This document shows positions 47,634 through 59,813 of a stretch of 64,000 bases of DNA, piece by piece. Position numbers and translations under genes: made by a program. Below the pieces are notes generated by a model. That model made no database searches and had not been told where the DNA came from. It was given only the letters and a program-made list of their open reading frames with translations. The stretch comes from Sporothrix humicola. Its lineage: Eukaryota > Ascomycota > Sordariomycetes > Ophiostomatales > Ophiostomataceae. Location of the stretch: positions 1 to 64,000 of the forward strand of contig WNYE01000070.1 of NCBI GenBank assembly GCA_021396245.1, read 5' to 3'. How positions within the stretch are numbered: position 1 is the stretch's first letter; each line of letters begins with the position of its first letter.

Positions 47634-50302
47634 ATGCTTCTTCTCAGCGGCCTCGCGCTGCTAGCCGCCTCCTTTGTCGGGGCGGCGGTCGCCCAAGCAC
47701 CGCCGGCCACGCCGTACTGGATGGAAGCCATTGCCCACAACGGCGTCGCGTCGTTCAACCCGGACAAGAGCTACACGATCTTCCGAAACGTGAGAGACTA
47801 CGGAGCGGTCGGCGATGGAGGTAAGTCTACGTTGTGCTCTAAACCCATGTCCTTGCACTGATCTGACTGTCTAGTCACCGACGATACTGCCGCCATCAAT
47901 GCTGCCATCAGCGCGGGCAACCGCTGCGGCGGCCTCACGCCTTGCGTTGGATCGACCGTCACGCCCGCCGTTGTTTACTTTCCAGCTGGGTAAGATAATC
48001 TTTGCGGCCATTTTCTACTTCATACGACATCGTGCAAGTACTGACCATGTAGAACCTACTTGATCTCCTCGTCTATTGTAGACTACTACTACACCCAAAT
48101 CATCGGCGACCCTCGCAACATGCCCACGATCAAGGCCACGGCCAGCTTCGTCCCCAACATCATCGGCATGCTCGACGGCGACGTGTACGTGACCGGCAAG
48201 CTCAAGTATACCTCGACCAACGTCTTCTTCCGCCAGATCCGCAACATTCGTTTTGATACCACCGAGGTGCCGGGCGCGGTGACTGCTGTTCACTGGCCCT
48301 CGGCCCAGGCCACCTCGATCCAGAACTGCGTCTTTGTCATGTCCCCGGACCCCGGCAGACAGCACACGGGCATCTTCATGGAAGAGGGCAGCGGTGGCCT
48401 GCTCAACGACCTGGTGTTCTACGGCGGTACCTATGGCTGTCAGCTGGGCAACCAGCAGTACACCATGCGCAACCTGACCTTTTTCAATTCCAACACGGCC
48501 ATTCTCCAGATTTGGAACTGGGCCTGGACGTACAAGTCTATCTATGTCTATGACTGCCAAATTGGTCTCAACATGAGCGGGCCCATCATTGGCTCCGTGA
48601 CGCTGCTGGACTCGCTCTTCTACAACACACCGGTCGGCATCATCTCGGGCCGTGCACCGGCCACGCAGACCAACCCGGGCGCAGGCTCGCTCATCATGGA
48701 GAACGTTGCATTCCGCCAGGTCAACGTGGCAGTCATGGGACCACAAGGAACTGTCGTGGACGGTGACCAGTCTGGCACCCTTGTGAAAAAGGGGTTCGCA
48801 TATGTTTGTATTCCCTCTCGGGTTGTCAACTTATTTGCTACATGCATGGCACTCTTTTGCTAACGGCACTTCTACTTACACAGGGCAACATCTATGTACC
48901 AAACGGACCTAATGTCTACGAAGCCTTCAACGACGCATATTTTCCCGAGCTGCCGGAGCTTCGACTGGGCAACAAATACTTTGAACGCTCGAAACCACAG
49001 TACGACGACGTCCCAGTAGCCAACTTTTTGACGGCACGGCAATTTGGTGCCAAGGGTGACGGCGTCACAGATGACACGGTCGCACTGAATGCTCTGTTCC
49101 ACGAAGCATCCAATGAATTCACCGACTCGGTTGCATTTGTCGACGCCGGATACTACCTGGTCACCGATACCATCCGTATCCCGCCCAATGTGCGCATTGT
49201 TGGCGAGGCCCTGTCCTCTGTCATTCTGGCCACTGGACCCAAATTTATGGACATGAATGCACCTTACCCCGTGGTACAGGTCGGTCTGCCTGGTGAAATC
49301 GGCTACGTCGAATGGTCCGACATGATCGTTTCAACACAAGGACCCATGGCCGGTGCTGTCCTCATCGAGTACAATCTGGAAACGCCTACGGGCCCTTGCA
49401 CGGCAACAAACCCGCCTTCGGGCATGTGGGACGTCCATGTGCGCATTGGAGGTTTTGCCGGATCGCAGTTGCAAGTGGCGCAGTGTCCCAAGACACCCCA
49501 GCTCACAAACTATGTCAACCCAGCCTGTGTTGCTGCTTACCTTGGGCTTCATGTTACCAGATATGCATCCAACCTGTATCTCGAAAACAACTGGGTCTGG
49601 ACAGCCGACCACGATATTGAGGATCCCGTTAGCACTCAGATCTCGGTCTTTAGTGGCCGTGGTATTCTCGTCGAGTCGGCAAAGGGACGCGTTTGGATGG
49701 TGGGCACCTGTGCCGAGCACCATGTCAAGTACCAATACCAGCTTGCCAACACCCGCAACATCTGGATGGGGATGATCCAGACAGAGACACCCTACTACCA
49801 GCCCAACCCACCAGCACCGGCACCCTTCAACCCTGTGAATACCACAATTCACGATCCAGACTTTGATACAGATTGCAATCCGACCACTGATGCCAGTGTT
49901 GGTCAGCTGCCCGGGAGCCCGCCGTGCGCAATGGCTTGGGGCCTGCGGATTGTCAACTCTCAGAACGTCAGCGTCTACGGGGCCGGCCTGTACTCGTTCT
50001 TCAACAATTACGACACGTCGTGCAGTGCCCCCGGAAATGGTGAGCTCTGCCAGGCGCGTATGGTCTACACGGGTGCACTGGCCAGCGAGATCAACAACAG
50101 TACTTCGGGCAGCGGAGGAGGAGCGCCTGGGTCGGCCGGCGACAGTCCAAACAACTCGACATCCGACATTGTCGGCATCGAAATGTACAACCTCAACACG
50201 ATCGGCGCGGTCAGCATGATCAACCGGCAGGGCACAGACGTGGCGCTGTTCCGCGAGAACATTGCCGGCTACACGGCCTGCGTGGCCTTGTTCAAGTTTT
50301 AG
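47634..50302 (+). CDS. Secreted GH55 beta-1,3-glucanase (tandem pectate-lyase-3 beta-helices)
   Basis: Exons 47634-47820, 47875-47989, 48053-48803 and 48884-50302 encode 823 residues up to an in-frame TAG. Introns are 54, 63 and 80 nt; the last uses GTTTGT. Residues 1-21 are a signal peptide ending at AVAQ. Two right-handed beta-helix modules follow, each opened by the hallmark motif: RDYGAVGDGVTDDTAAIN near 55 (formed across the first intron) and RQFGAKGDGVTDDTVALN near 400. Family GH55 enzymes release glucose or laminaribiose from beta-1,3-glucan outside the cell, for wall turnover or feeding on other fungi. The 823-residue length is already slightly above the usual 750-800. After the TAG the same frame stays open and G/C-biased to 50740, so the gene may be broken, read through or longer than shown. 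I have not located the catalytic Glu with certainty. Confidence 0.88.
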
Positions 50303-50740
50303 CAGAACCAGGGCTCGCTGGGCATCGACTTTGAGTGTGGCGACAACTGTGACAGCCAGACGGCAGCGACCGTGGCCTCGTCGTCGCCTGGAACGTCCCC
50401 AGGATACATTTGTTACGGCAACTGGAAGAACCTGTGCAGTTTGGGCGAGGTGGAGCTGCCCCAGGGAGTCCCCGCCGCCGAAAAGCACGCTCCTCCCAAA
50501 GTGAGAGACAACAAGCGGGAGCCGAAGCGTCGGGCCCAGACGGACGAGAGCACGCTGAGTGTCTTGACGGTGGAAGCGACGAGCTCGGCCGTGCCGGGCA
50601 ATGGCAGCACGCCGTTGACGACGACGACGACAACACCGACTTCCCCGGCCTTGGCGACGACGCTGATGCCGACGCTGGGCCAGAACTTTCCTCTGCCGGT
50701 GCCGTCGCAGACGGACTGCAGCTCCGACTACGAATGGTGA
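50303..50740 (+). other. In-frame coding-like extension after the GH55 stop codon
   Basis: The GH55 frame continues for 145 codons after TAG to a TGA at 50738-50740. It begins QNQGSLGIDFECGDNCDSQ, then has YICYGNWKNLCSLGEVELP, a Lys/Arg-rich stretch, a Thr/Pro-rich run and CSSDYEW at the end. Codons end mostly in G or C, unlike intergenic DNA nearby. Options are a nonsense mutation or base error at 50300, translational readthrough, an alternative intron ending at TTTTAG, or a leftover of a decaying 3' end. I favour mutation, base error or readthrough, without proof. Confidence 0.55.
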
Positions 50741-53604
50741 GGGTCGTGAGATGGACACAAACTTAGTTTAGCCGCGGTGTTTTCTTTTCTTTTCTTTCTT
50801 TTATTTTTCTTTTCATTATTATGTGGGTGCGCTGATAGGAGGTGGGATATGTACTAGGGGAGGGTTTTGATGTGTTGATGCTTCACATATCAAGAGATCA
50901 TGGATGTATGGCAATCTGTGTGCCATGTGAAGCAGCATTGTGAGCTGCGGGATAGACACGCCGTAGAAGCGTGTGAAGCATGCAAATATAGTTTACGGTG
51001 CCTCTTCTTTTTGAGTCTGCTCCTTACATTCTCGTGTTTATGGCGATGTGCGTGATCAGATGTGTCTACGTTCAAAGTATGATGGTCAACCGGCACCGTG
51101 TCCCGAGGCCGATATCAATGCCGAGATTGTCCTCTCTTTTTTGTTGTTGTCTGTTTACTTTTGCGCATTTTAAAATTCAAAATTTTCACGATCGGCTGGC
51201 GATCGCGATTGTGGGGATGGCGGAAGTTGTCCGTAAAAAAACACAATGTAAATGCGAGATATTACAACGTAGGTGAGGAAAAGGGCTGCAATAAGCTTTT
51301 TGCTCGTGCACTGATGGATTTAATCCCGATCAGCCATTTCTGGGTCTTCAGTCTCACTGGCACACCCACAGCGCTTACAACCAGAGCCACAGTAAAATAG
51401 TGGAGCGACAGTGGTTCAGATCAGCGGGAGCGATCGACCACAACCAGAAATTAGTGGGCTCGATGGGCAAATCTCATATTCCATCGGCGGCGCGTGTTGG
51501 AGGACGGGAGGAGTCCACTGCCCTCCTTCCACCAAAGCTGGGGAACGCCCTCTGTGCGCGTCTTGGCATTTTGTTTCTTTTTGAGTCGAGTGTGTGTCTT
51601 CTTTAGTGGCTTGCAGTGCCCACAATGTCGGTAGGATCCGCTGTAGGACGCCTACCAGAGACCGCCGCAGCGCCTTCCACAAAACGCCTCAAGCCACCAT
51701 CTCCATATTTCTTGTCCACTATCAGCACAAATCGCACCGTCGCACACGACTACCGTCGCGTCCATTCCAGTCGTCCTCCTGTCAACAAGAATCGAGTCCG
51801 CCATCCAATAGCAGTCGACAGAATAAATGCTTGAATTCTTCAATAGAGTGCACACTTTTGAAGCCATACCGCCGCGAAAAATATGAATTCTTTGAGTGTG
51901 TGCGCCATACCACTTACACAAAAATTGGTGCAATACTGTGCAGCTTTGCGCAAAGCGAAAATGCGCAGAACAGTCGAGGCCGTCTGGATGGGCCCGACAC
52001 TTGCGCGGCACTGCACGCCACCGGGCCACGCTGCGTGCTTCACGAGACCCTGAGTTCCTGTCTGTTCGGTATCTTGTCGCGCTGGAATAAAGCTTGACTG
52101 CAGACAGCAAAGGCATGTTCATTGACATGTCTGTTGGTCGAGTTGGCATGCATTTGGAGGCGCAAGTTATGTCGAGCTTTCGCGGTGGCGAGTTTGAGTT
52201 CGGTATCTTTTTCTTGGCCAGGGCTGTCCCGAAAGACGCGTTAAAGGTACCTGTCAAACAGAGACAAACTGACAGGCAGATGACTGCTTGTTGGACGGAA
52301 GCGACAGACAAGTATCAGATTTGACAGACTTGGCAGGGTGCCATTATTCCGTAGATTTTGTGTCGAATGTCTGTAACTCGTAGTCGTCATCGCCATGCAA
52401 ACAAAAAGAAAAGAAAGTCTCCCTGTATTCGCAATGATTTCGTCAAAGAGTCTCCCTTGCTGTAGCCAAAATGCGATGCGCCAGGGATGCCGCCACTTTG
52501 TAGTGGACAGTTGGACAGTGAGGGAAAATCCCCCGCCTTGCTTCGTCCAAACAAAAACAATGCAAAATAGGGGTCAAATTTCATGCAAAGGTATATCACG
52601 ACAAACATCACGATTAATTGGCAACGTTCGTAGAGTAAAAAGAGTAAAATTGAGTGCTTTGTTCTGTCGACCTGGCAAAGATAAAAAAGATTAAACAAAG
52701 GAAAATATTGCAAACATAGGAAAAAGTGTCCTTCCTCTCAAGAACAAACGATTGTGATAGTTAGTAGTAATATCTTCCTCCTCGTCTCCATTGCTCCTGT
52801 GTCCGTCCCCTTTGAAAGTTTGACTCGCACGCCCAGTCGAGTCGGTTGATAAAATAAAGTAAAAAGTGAAAATGCAAAAAAAGGCTCATCATCAGAAGAA
52901 GTAAAGGGTAAAGAATATGGCAAGAAAAAAGGGGAGAAAGAAGGCGGCTCCAACCCAAAGTTTGGAGCCAAAAAAAAAGGTAAAAATGTTGAAAAGGGGG
53001 TATCGGAAAAGGAAGTGGCTTTCACTTGGAGTGAAAACCACGTTTGGCGTGAATCGAAAGTTGGTGAAGAAGTAATAAAAAAAGAAGGAGATGGATGGAG
53101 CAGGGAGAGTAATTGACGTTGAAGGAGGCGTTTGATTTTGAGAGGTCGTTTGAATATATTTTTTGTTGATGTTGACGTGTTTACCGGACCAACGAAACGG
53201 GTCTGCAACAGGACAAAGCGAAGAAAGGGTGAAAAGTTTGTTTGAATAATGAAAACGCCCCAGGCCTCTCACTGTGGAAATCAAGTCAAGGGCTCGGCCG
53301 CAATCACATAATGCAAATGGTGATAGAAGTGAAGGTAAAAAGAAGAGGTGGTGACAGTCAGCCAGTCCGGTCGAAAATGGATGTGGTCACATCTCTTGTC
53401 CGTCGAGGTGATGTCCAACAAATGCTTGCATTTCCGGAGAGCATGCTGACATGTCGTGAGATATTGTTTGGTAGAGCTTTTAAAGATGCAAGGCACGCCA
53501 AATATTGAACGCTCATATGCTGTGCTGGAAGGTGGAGGTAAAAGGTCGTAAAGCGCGAGGCCATGCTCGCTGCAACAAAGGAAAGAGTCGAGGCAGTCGG
53601 ATGC
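50741..53604. other. Intergenic region, 2.9 kb
   Basis: Convergent 3' flanks of the GH55 gene (+) and the GPI-type gene (-), with mixed composition and several A-rich stretches around 52.7-53.1 kb. Open frames on both strands lack codon bias and domains. No RNA gene is seen. Confidence 0.6.
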
Positions 53605-53952
53605 CTACATCATGATGGCGACGGCCAGGCCGGCCACACCGAGGACAGCGCCCGCCGCGTTCCGCACGGCATTGCTGCCGCTCGTTGTTGCGCTGGCAAT
53701 GGGCGCCGAGTCGGAGGTGGTGGCGGCGTGCGTGGCCGACGAGACGCGGAAGGAGCCGGTGCCGGTGGCGGCGTAGCTGGAGGTGGCGTTGTGCCAGGTG
53801 GCCGTGGTGGTGGCGACGACGCGCTGCAGGGTGATGGTCTTGTAGAGCGTGCTGGTGGACGTGCAGGTTGTTGTTGTCAGGTCGGCATCGGCGGCAGAGA
53901 CAGTCGAGGCGGCGGCGACCAGGAGGGCCGAGGTGAATGTAGAGATGCGCAT
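53605..53952 (-). CDS. Small GPI-anchored-type surface protein, 115 aa
   Basis: A single exon of 115 residues. MRISTFTSALLVAAASTVSA is a clear signal peptide. The mature part is Thr/Ser/Ala-rich with one TTCTST segment followed by LYKTITLQRVV, a pattern seen in many small fungal wall proteins. It also carries one N-glycosylation sequon (HNATSS). The C-terminus has small residues (SGSNAVRNAAG) followed by a hydrophobic tail GAVLGVAGLAVAIMM, as required for GPI attachment. No enzymatic domain is present, and the protein contains a single cysteine. It is likely displayed at the plasma membrane or wall; its role is unknown. Upstream in-frame codons exist, but this ATG is the one directly preceding the signal peptide. 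Codon bias is strong. Confidence 0.78.
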   Translation of the reverse strand: MRISTFTSALLVAAASTVSAADADLTTTTCTSTSTLYKTITLQRVVATTTATWHNATSSYAATGTGSFRVSSATHAATTSDSAPIASATTSGSNAVRNAAGAVLGVAGLAVAIMM

Positions 53953-56900
53953 TTTGATATGTGAGGTGTGGTGAAGAAGTTCAAGGTGTGAGAGGCGTAA
54001 ACATATATTGTGCTTCCGGAGCAAGCGCAGAGTGAGTTCGTGAGGATCGTGAGATGATGTTGATATGTGGTGAGAGTGGTTTGATATCCAACGGCTGGCG
54101 TGGTGAGAGTTTTGAGTGTTTTGATTTTCGTTTGTTTGATTTGTTTGATTTTGCGAGAGTAAAAGTGAGTGGAAGAGGGACTTTGCCAACGAAGCCCGTG
54201 ATATTATGAGAAAATGGAGGTGAGGTGAGGTGAGGGAAAAAAGAAAAGGATCAAAAAAGAGAAAATCAAAAATCAAAAATCAAAATCGGGGAAGAGAGAG
54301 GAAGGAAGAAGGTTTGTGGATCTGGGGAGGCGAAGGAATAAAAGAGCCAAGAAAGAGGAAAAGAGCGGGAACGACCACCACGACTGATGCATGTCGACCA
54401 CCCACTGGGAAACAACACAGATTCTTCCCACGATCGCACCTGCCCATCGCTTGGGAAAGTGTGTCTCGAAGGGGGACTTCAGAAAGAAAGAGCGAGTGGG
54501 TGTGTGGAGTGTGGATTTCCATAAAGTGGATATTGTGGCAGGGGTCCACATTGTCCGGTCTTGCGCACTAACACGGTCGCTGGCGTGCGAGCTGTCGTGC
54601 TGGAAGAAAGAGCGCCACAGAAGACCGCCAAAGACGGCCAGCAGGCCTGTGTATCCATTCGTGGACCCTGGTCTGTTATGCGACGGGCCAGTCTAGCTCA
54701 AAGAAAAGTGGTGAAATCGCAAGACGAAGACGAAAACGCCTCAACAAGCACAAGCACCACAAGCATTGGCGCTCTGGCGCTGTCGCCATATTGCGGCGCG
54801 AGAAAGAAAAAGGTAAAAGCCAAAAAGGAAGACCCCTGCCGCTCTCAAACCCAAACAAACGTCTGTGGGCAAATCAAGAGAAGACAAGTCAAAGTACAAG
54901 GAAATTGCGGCGGCTTATGCGCCTTGCTGTGTACCCATGACTTTGGAGAAACGTTTCTGGGAAATTACAGGCATGGGTGGGAGGACCGCGAGACCTCAGG
55001 ACCACCTCAGGACCCTCAGTGGCCGCCCCCAGCAGCCACACCCCTGCTCTTTCCTCTGTGTTGGCCTGCTTGCTGGGCCCTTTGACGACTGCCCTCTCAT
55101 TTCCCAGAAACAAAAGGGAACAAAAAGAAGAAGAAGACGACGACGACAAGGCCCATCGTGACCCCTCGGCGTCTCTTCAGCGTCGTCGTGGCTTGTCATC
55201 TTTTTTTGCTAAGTAGGATTCTGGGGGGGCAGTCGTCGTACGCCACCAGGGTCGTGAAACTCGCAGAGTGCAACGCAGGATGAGAGTTGAGGGAGTTGCT
55301 GAGAATAGACAGAGGATGAGAATAGCAATGGAGGATTGCGGCACGACTTCGCGGGCAGTTTGTTGACTGTTGCGCTCTTCCCAATTTGCCCTCTTTTCGT
55401 ACTGGCACTCGTGTGGAAAGCGCAATTGCAGCGCGTTGATCGCAGTTTCCTTTTCAACGTCCAGGCCGTTCTCCCCTCTTTTGCTTGCCATGATTTGCGC
55501 TTTTCTCTTCCCTTTTTCTCCTTGTTTTTCTCCTCGTTCTTCTCTCCTCTTTCCTTCTTGGGTTGTTCTGCAATTTTCTTGTAATTTCGCCATCTGGCGC
55601 CGGTCCAACACTTGCTGCCACTTGCCGTCCACTGAGTGGTAACTGCTTCCCCTCTCCTTTATTGGGTCTCCTTGGGTCGCAGAAGCGCTACCGTTGCGCG
55701 ACGATGGGGACCGCAATTTCCCCCTCAAAAAGGAATTGCATCAAAGACTCGACCAAGATGAGATCGGGCAGGCGCCATCGGCACCACGATCTTTCAGAGG
55801 GAAAAAAGGGGAGGAGAAGAGTGCGGAACAAACACAAATGGGAAGAACACAGACCAGGTTGAAAGTCGCGCGACACAGGCCGTTGTGACCTTTTCCCTTC
55901 TGACCCTTGTAAGCCGTCCCGTTCTTCCCCTTTTCATTCTTTTCGGCGCCATTTCTCTTTTCTGTGTCTTCTCTTCTCCCTCGGTCCCAGAGTTTCATTT
56001 TCATTTGTTGCACATGCGGACATCAGAGAGAGACTTTAAGACATTGCGCCGAAGAAGATTAAGAGAATCATTAAAAAGAGACGGCACAAAAGAGACAAGA
56101 GAACAGACACACGACCAGTCGACCAGATTTGTGCAATTTCAGGTCGAGCCCAATCAAACATGTGAGCACTGAAAGTGAAAATGTGCCGGCGTTACTGGGG
56201 AGATGTACTGCTACCGAGGCCCCTCAACCAAAATGCAGCGCTTCAGGTACTGCTACACCGCCGCTTTTTGGACGTCAAATGGCTCCTGAACGTCCCTGCA
56301 GGCACTTCCCTAGCTCCCACCTCCGTTCCTGGCGCTAGTCCAAAGAAAGACAAGCACTCAGGTACGTGAGAATTTTGGAAACACAAAAGCACAAAGCCAC
56401 ACCAACTTTCCTCTTTCCTCTTCTTCCTTGTCGTCCGCCACACTTTACTATAATGGCCAATGTGTTACGTACAACAATGTACCATCGCGGGCGACCGGCG
56501 GGTGAGGAATACTTCTTTTGGACTTGGTTTCTCTGTCGAGTGTGGCTCATTTACGGCGTGTAGACGAATTGATTCAACAGCGGCTCTTTGTCGTCTTCAA
56601 TCTTCTTGACGGTTGAACCCTGAATCGAAGACCAAGGCAGAAAGAGACAAAGAGGGGAGGAGAAGAGAAAGGACAAAAGGATGGTAAAGAGTTGGCAAAC
56701 AGTCTTGTTCTCGATGTCTGCGAGACGATGTTCCAGACCGCCAGTCTCTCGCTATTCATCACTCTTTGACACCGTCTCCTACCAGACAGAAGACAGTCTT
56801 GGCACAAGAGCGGTCTGAAGGGTCTGGAAGACAGTTGACAGCCGGCAGAGTTTTCAGTCAAAAAAAGGCAACAACGAAAAGAAGCGAACGAGCCGGCGAG

Positions 56901-57060
56901 AAGAAACTGCCGTGACAGCTGTTGAAAATCTCGTTGAAAAAATCGAAAGTATTGACAGGACAGTAGACAAAACAGGTAAAGAGTTGCGTGTCGTGTGCGG
57001 TGAAAGTGAGAGCGTCGGGACGTCGTGGCGAAAAAGAAGAAAAGGAAGCATAGGGCGTAG

Positions 57061-57087
57061 GCAATATTTGCAGTATTTGCAATATTC
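57061..57087 (+). repeat. 9-bp imperfect tandem repeat, 3 copies (GCARTATTY)
   Basis: GCAATATTT, GCAGTATTT and GCAATATTC follow one another directly, then GCAGTAACT. Non-coding; no function is evident. Confidence 0.8.
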
Positions 57088-58143
57088 GCAGTAACTATGA
57101 ATTATCGTCAACCGTGGTGAGGCGGACCTGCATATGCATATGCAGCCTACTGGGCATGCAGCTTGTGTAGTCTCTGCAGCTCTGTTAGTTTTTCATGCAC
57201 GCTGAGGTGTTCATGGTTGCTGGCTTTTGCCTCATTGGGCCGCTTGTTGCCTCCGAAAGAAAAGAGCCCAAGGAAATCCATTGAAAACCAAACCATCCCT
57301 TCAACGTGGCAGCCGATGTAAGGGCGAGCCATGTTTGAGAGTTTAAGTGCTTTTTTCTTCTTTTTCAAATAAGTGCTCTCTTACAGCGCCTCCCGGGTTT
57401 CGTTTCTCCCTTGCCGTCGAAAATCCGCACATCGGCGGGAACTGAACATCATATCGAGGATCATAACATAAACGAAAGAGCTGTGCACATTAGAAAATCC
57501 CTTGCTTTGAATATGCCTCTCTCACGACCTCGCAAGGTTGAAGCCCGGTTTGCCTCGGGCGTCGTCGCTTCCCATTAGGCGTCTTTGGCTTCTTTCTGCT
57601 TTTTGGTGTCTGTCGCGACCCTCTTTATCCCGCAAGGCGGACCGGCGCAGGCTGCACCTCGCATCGGGCCCATCCACGAGGCGAACGCCAAAAAAGACCA
57701 ACGCCAACGCAACGAACCGGCGCTGGCTCTGCTCCACCCCCGGGTTTTTGTCCAATCGCTATAACGCACTTATGCAATCAAGAGAAGAGTTTGTAAAGAG
57801 TTTTTTTATGTCTTGCCCTCTTCTTGTCATTCTCACGAAGTGACCACTCATGATGCTAGGAAAGATGCTGCAATCCTGTTGTTCTCTGTCGAAGAGTGCT
57901 TGGCCACCGATTGGTGCAGAGAAAATGTCGTAACGCCCAGCCAAGTGAGTCACAAGAGCCAGAAGATCCAGAACCGAAAGTAGACGACTGGCGAGGTTTG
58001 CTCGCTGCTTCCTTTGATTTTTGTGTGTTGAATTTTCATTGCTTCCATAACCGCTCTTTGAACGGCTTCCGGCAGAATGCAGTGCTCTGCCTCCCTGTGT
58101 TTTGGTGTCGTGCCATGGTGCGCAAAACCAACATATTTATTGC

Positions 58144-58187
58144 GCACGACCATGGGCACGACCGCAGGCACGACCGCAGACACGACA
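58144..58187 (+). repeat. 12-bp tandem repeat, about 3.7 copies (GCACGACCGCAG)
   Basis: GCACGACCATGG is followed by two perfect GCACGACCGCAG units and the partial unit ACACGACAG. It lies in non-coding DNA. Confidence 0.85.
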
Positions 58188-59223
58188 GTGCCGTGAAACA
58201 CGCTCGTAGCATGTAAATTAAGACGAGAAATCTCCTACAACGGCTTTTGCACGACGCTGTCCTACTCTTCCATGGGTCACATAGAATTGAAAAGGCACAC
58301 TGCACTGACACAGCATCTGCCCGCAATTTCAACTACACTCGTACAGCCGTTTGTGTGACTGCCATGTAAATAATTCGTGTCTCTTGCATAGGTCATTTGT
58401 GCGTCCCAGCAAAATTATGTGCCACACATATGACGACAGACTCATCTCATGCTCTCCTTTTGATGAAAGATTGTTTCCTCCAATTCTCTCGACTCTCAAG
58501 TTTGAGCTGTTTGTTGATGTTATTGTTAGTCTCGATTATCCCCGTCTCATATGCTGTCTAAATGCTTTTCTTTTCAATTTTTTTTTTTTTTTTTAATTTT
58601 TATCTATGTCTCTTTTTATCAATTTGCCTGTTCTTTATAGGGGATTTCATCCATCAATGTCTAATACCATACGGAATTTTGGAAAACAAAAATGAAGAAA
58701 AAAAAAAAGATTTTTTTTTTAACAATTAAAAGACAAATTTATGCACAAATGAAACCGATTTAAAACAAGAAGGCTACATAGTATGATTATGCAGAATAAC
58801 CATTGAAAGACGCCAATGGCACAACATCGAACATATTCTGCTAATTGACATACCGGGCAATCATGGTGATAACATTGATGATGACTTGCTCTTTTTATAC
58901 ATATATTTTGTAACACACCAAAGCATATTCATATAACGTTATAAATCATGGTATTTCATTGAGAATGGCTATAAGACAACAGAAAATACAACCGAAAATA
59001 CAACAGAAAAGTGCTCGTGAATAATCATAAAAGTACAGCTTGGGTGAAGGTGATATTGCAATGAAATGATGGGATATATATCAAGGGAGTGTATGAAGCG
59101 ACATGCTATAGATGTATAAGTTTCGTATTCGGTGTATCAAAAGACAAAGATGAGAGAGATTGTGAAAACGTGAGAAAGTGGAAGTGTTGGAAAGGTAAAG
59201 AAAGTGTTGTTGACACTGTTCAT

Positions 59224-59813
59224 CTAGAGACCATGACCTGTTGTTGTTAGTTAATGCATTGCATATTATCATCATCCATGGACAGGGTGTACTTACGCCC
59301 AAGCGGCTTCGCCCGCTTCGACACCTCGCGGGCGTGGAACTGCTTGATCTTGGCCCGCCGGGCCTCCTCCTTGGCCTCGAGCTCGAGGCGCTTGACGTGG
59401 TCGCGCGCCTCGCGGACCTCGCGGCGGGCAATGTCGAGCGCGCGGTCGGCCTCGCGCTCGGCAGTCTCCGCCCCGAGTACTCTTTCACGAGCTTGGAGGA
59501 TGCTTGGATCGAGCTGGTGGTCGTCGCCGTTGCCGTGGCCAAAGGAGCGGTGCAAGAAGGAGCGGCTGCCGGTGCGGGAGGTGCCGGTGGTGGTATTGCT
59601 GGCGATGGAGCCGGCATCTGACCTAACCGAGTTGCGGTGTGAGAAGCCGGTCGAGTTTCGTGTCTCGGCCGTCGGCGTCGGCGAGGGATCACGGTCGCGC
59701 CGCAGACTGCCAAAGAGGCCGCCGCGCTGGTGCTTGAGCTCTTGTTCGGGCACCTCTTGGCGGGTCTGGACGACCTCTTCCTCGGGCTCGACGTTGCGGG
59801 AGAAGAAAGGCAT
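59224..59813 (-). CDS. Small conserved-type coiled-coil protein, 176 aa
   Basis: Exons 59813-59297 and 59237-59224 (59-nt intron, GTAAGT...ACAACAG with an ACTAAC branch site) encode 176 residues. The last exon is only 14 nt and ends the chain as SKRAKPLGRHGL. The N-terminus MPFFSRNVEPEEEVVQTRQ is acidic. A basic Ser/Arg-rich middle (about 30-85, with HRSFGHGNGDD) leads to a long uninterrupted charged helix, QARERVLGAETAEREADRAL onwards to about 165, rich in Ala/Arg/Glu. From memory, similar proteins occur widely in Sordariomycetes without a known function; I cannot verify that here. There is no signal peptide or membrane span, so it is likely cytosolic. A TATATA element lies about 95 bp upstream. 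Without the intron the chain would end in an unrelated 15-residue tail. Confidence 0.75.

Larger units (their letters stand above)
53953..59223. other. Gene-free block, 5.3 kb
   Basis: Upstream DNA of the GPI-type gene and 3' flank of the small coiled-coil gene. No frame shows codon bias, domains or credible splice structure. Short repeats (GAGGT near 54.2 kb, 9-bp units at 57061, 12-bp units at 58144) and poly-T/poly-A runs near 58.6-58.7 kb are present. From about 58.3 kb the DNA becomes AT-rich. Confidence 0.55.

Noticed and set aside
50240..50302. A 63-nt in-frame intron ending at TTTTAG that would remove the GH55 stop
   Set aside because: The donor would be GTGGCG, there is no CTAAC branch site, and the removed stretch (VALFRENIAGY...) looks like genuine end-of-domain GH55 sequence. 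Kept only as a possibility in the finding.
49331..50758. 475-residue antisense frame over the GH55 gene
   Set aside because: A shadow of the G/C-rich sense gene: Arg/Val/His-rich composition typical of antisense frames and no domain.
51652..52311. 219-residue frame (-)
   Set aside because: No codon bias, no domain, and an equally long competing frame on the plus strand.
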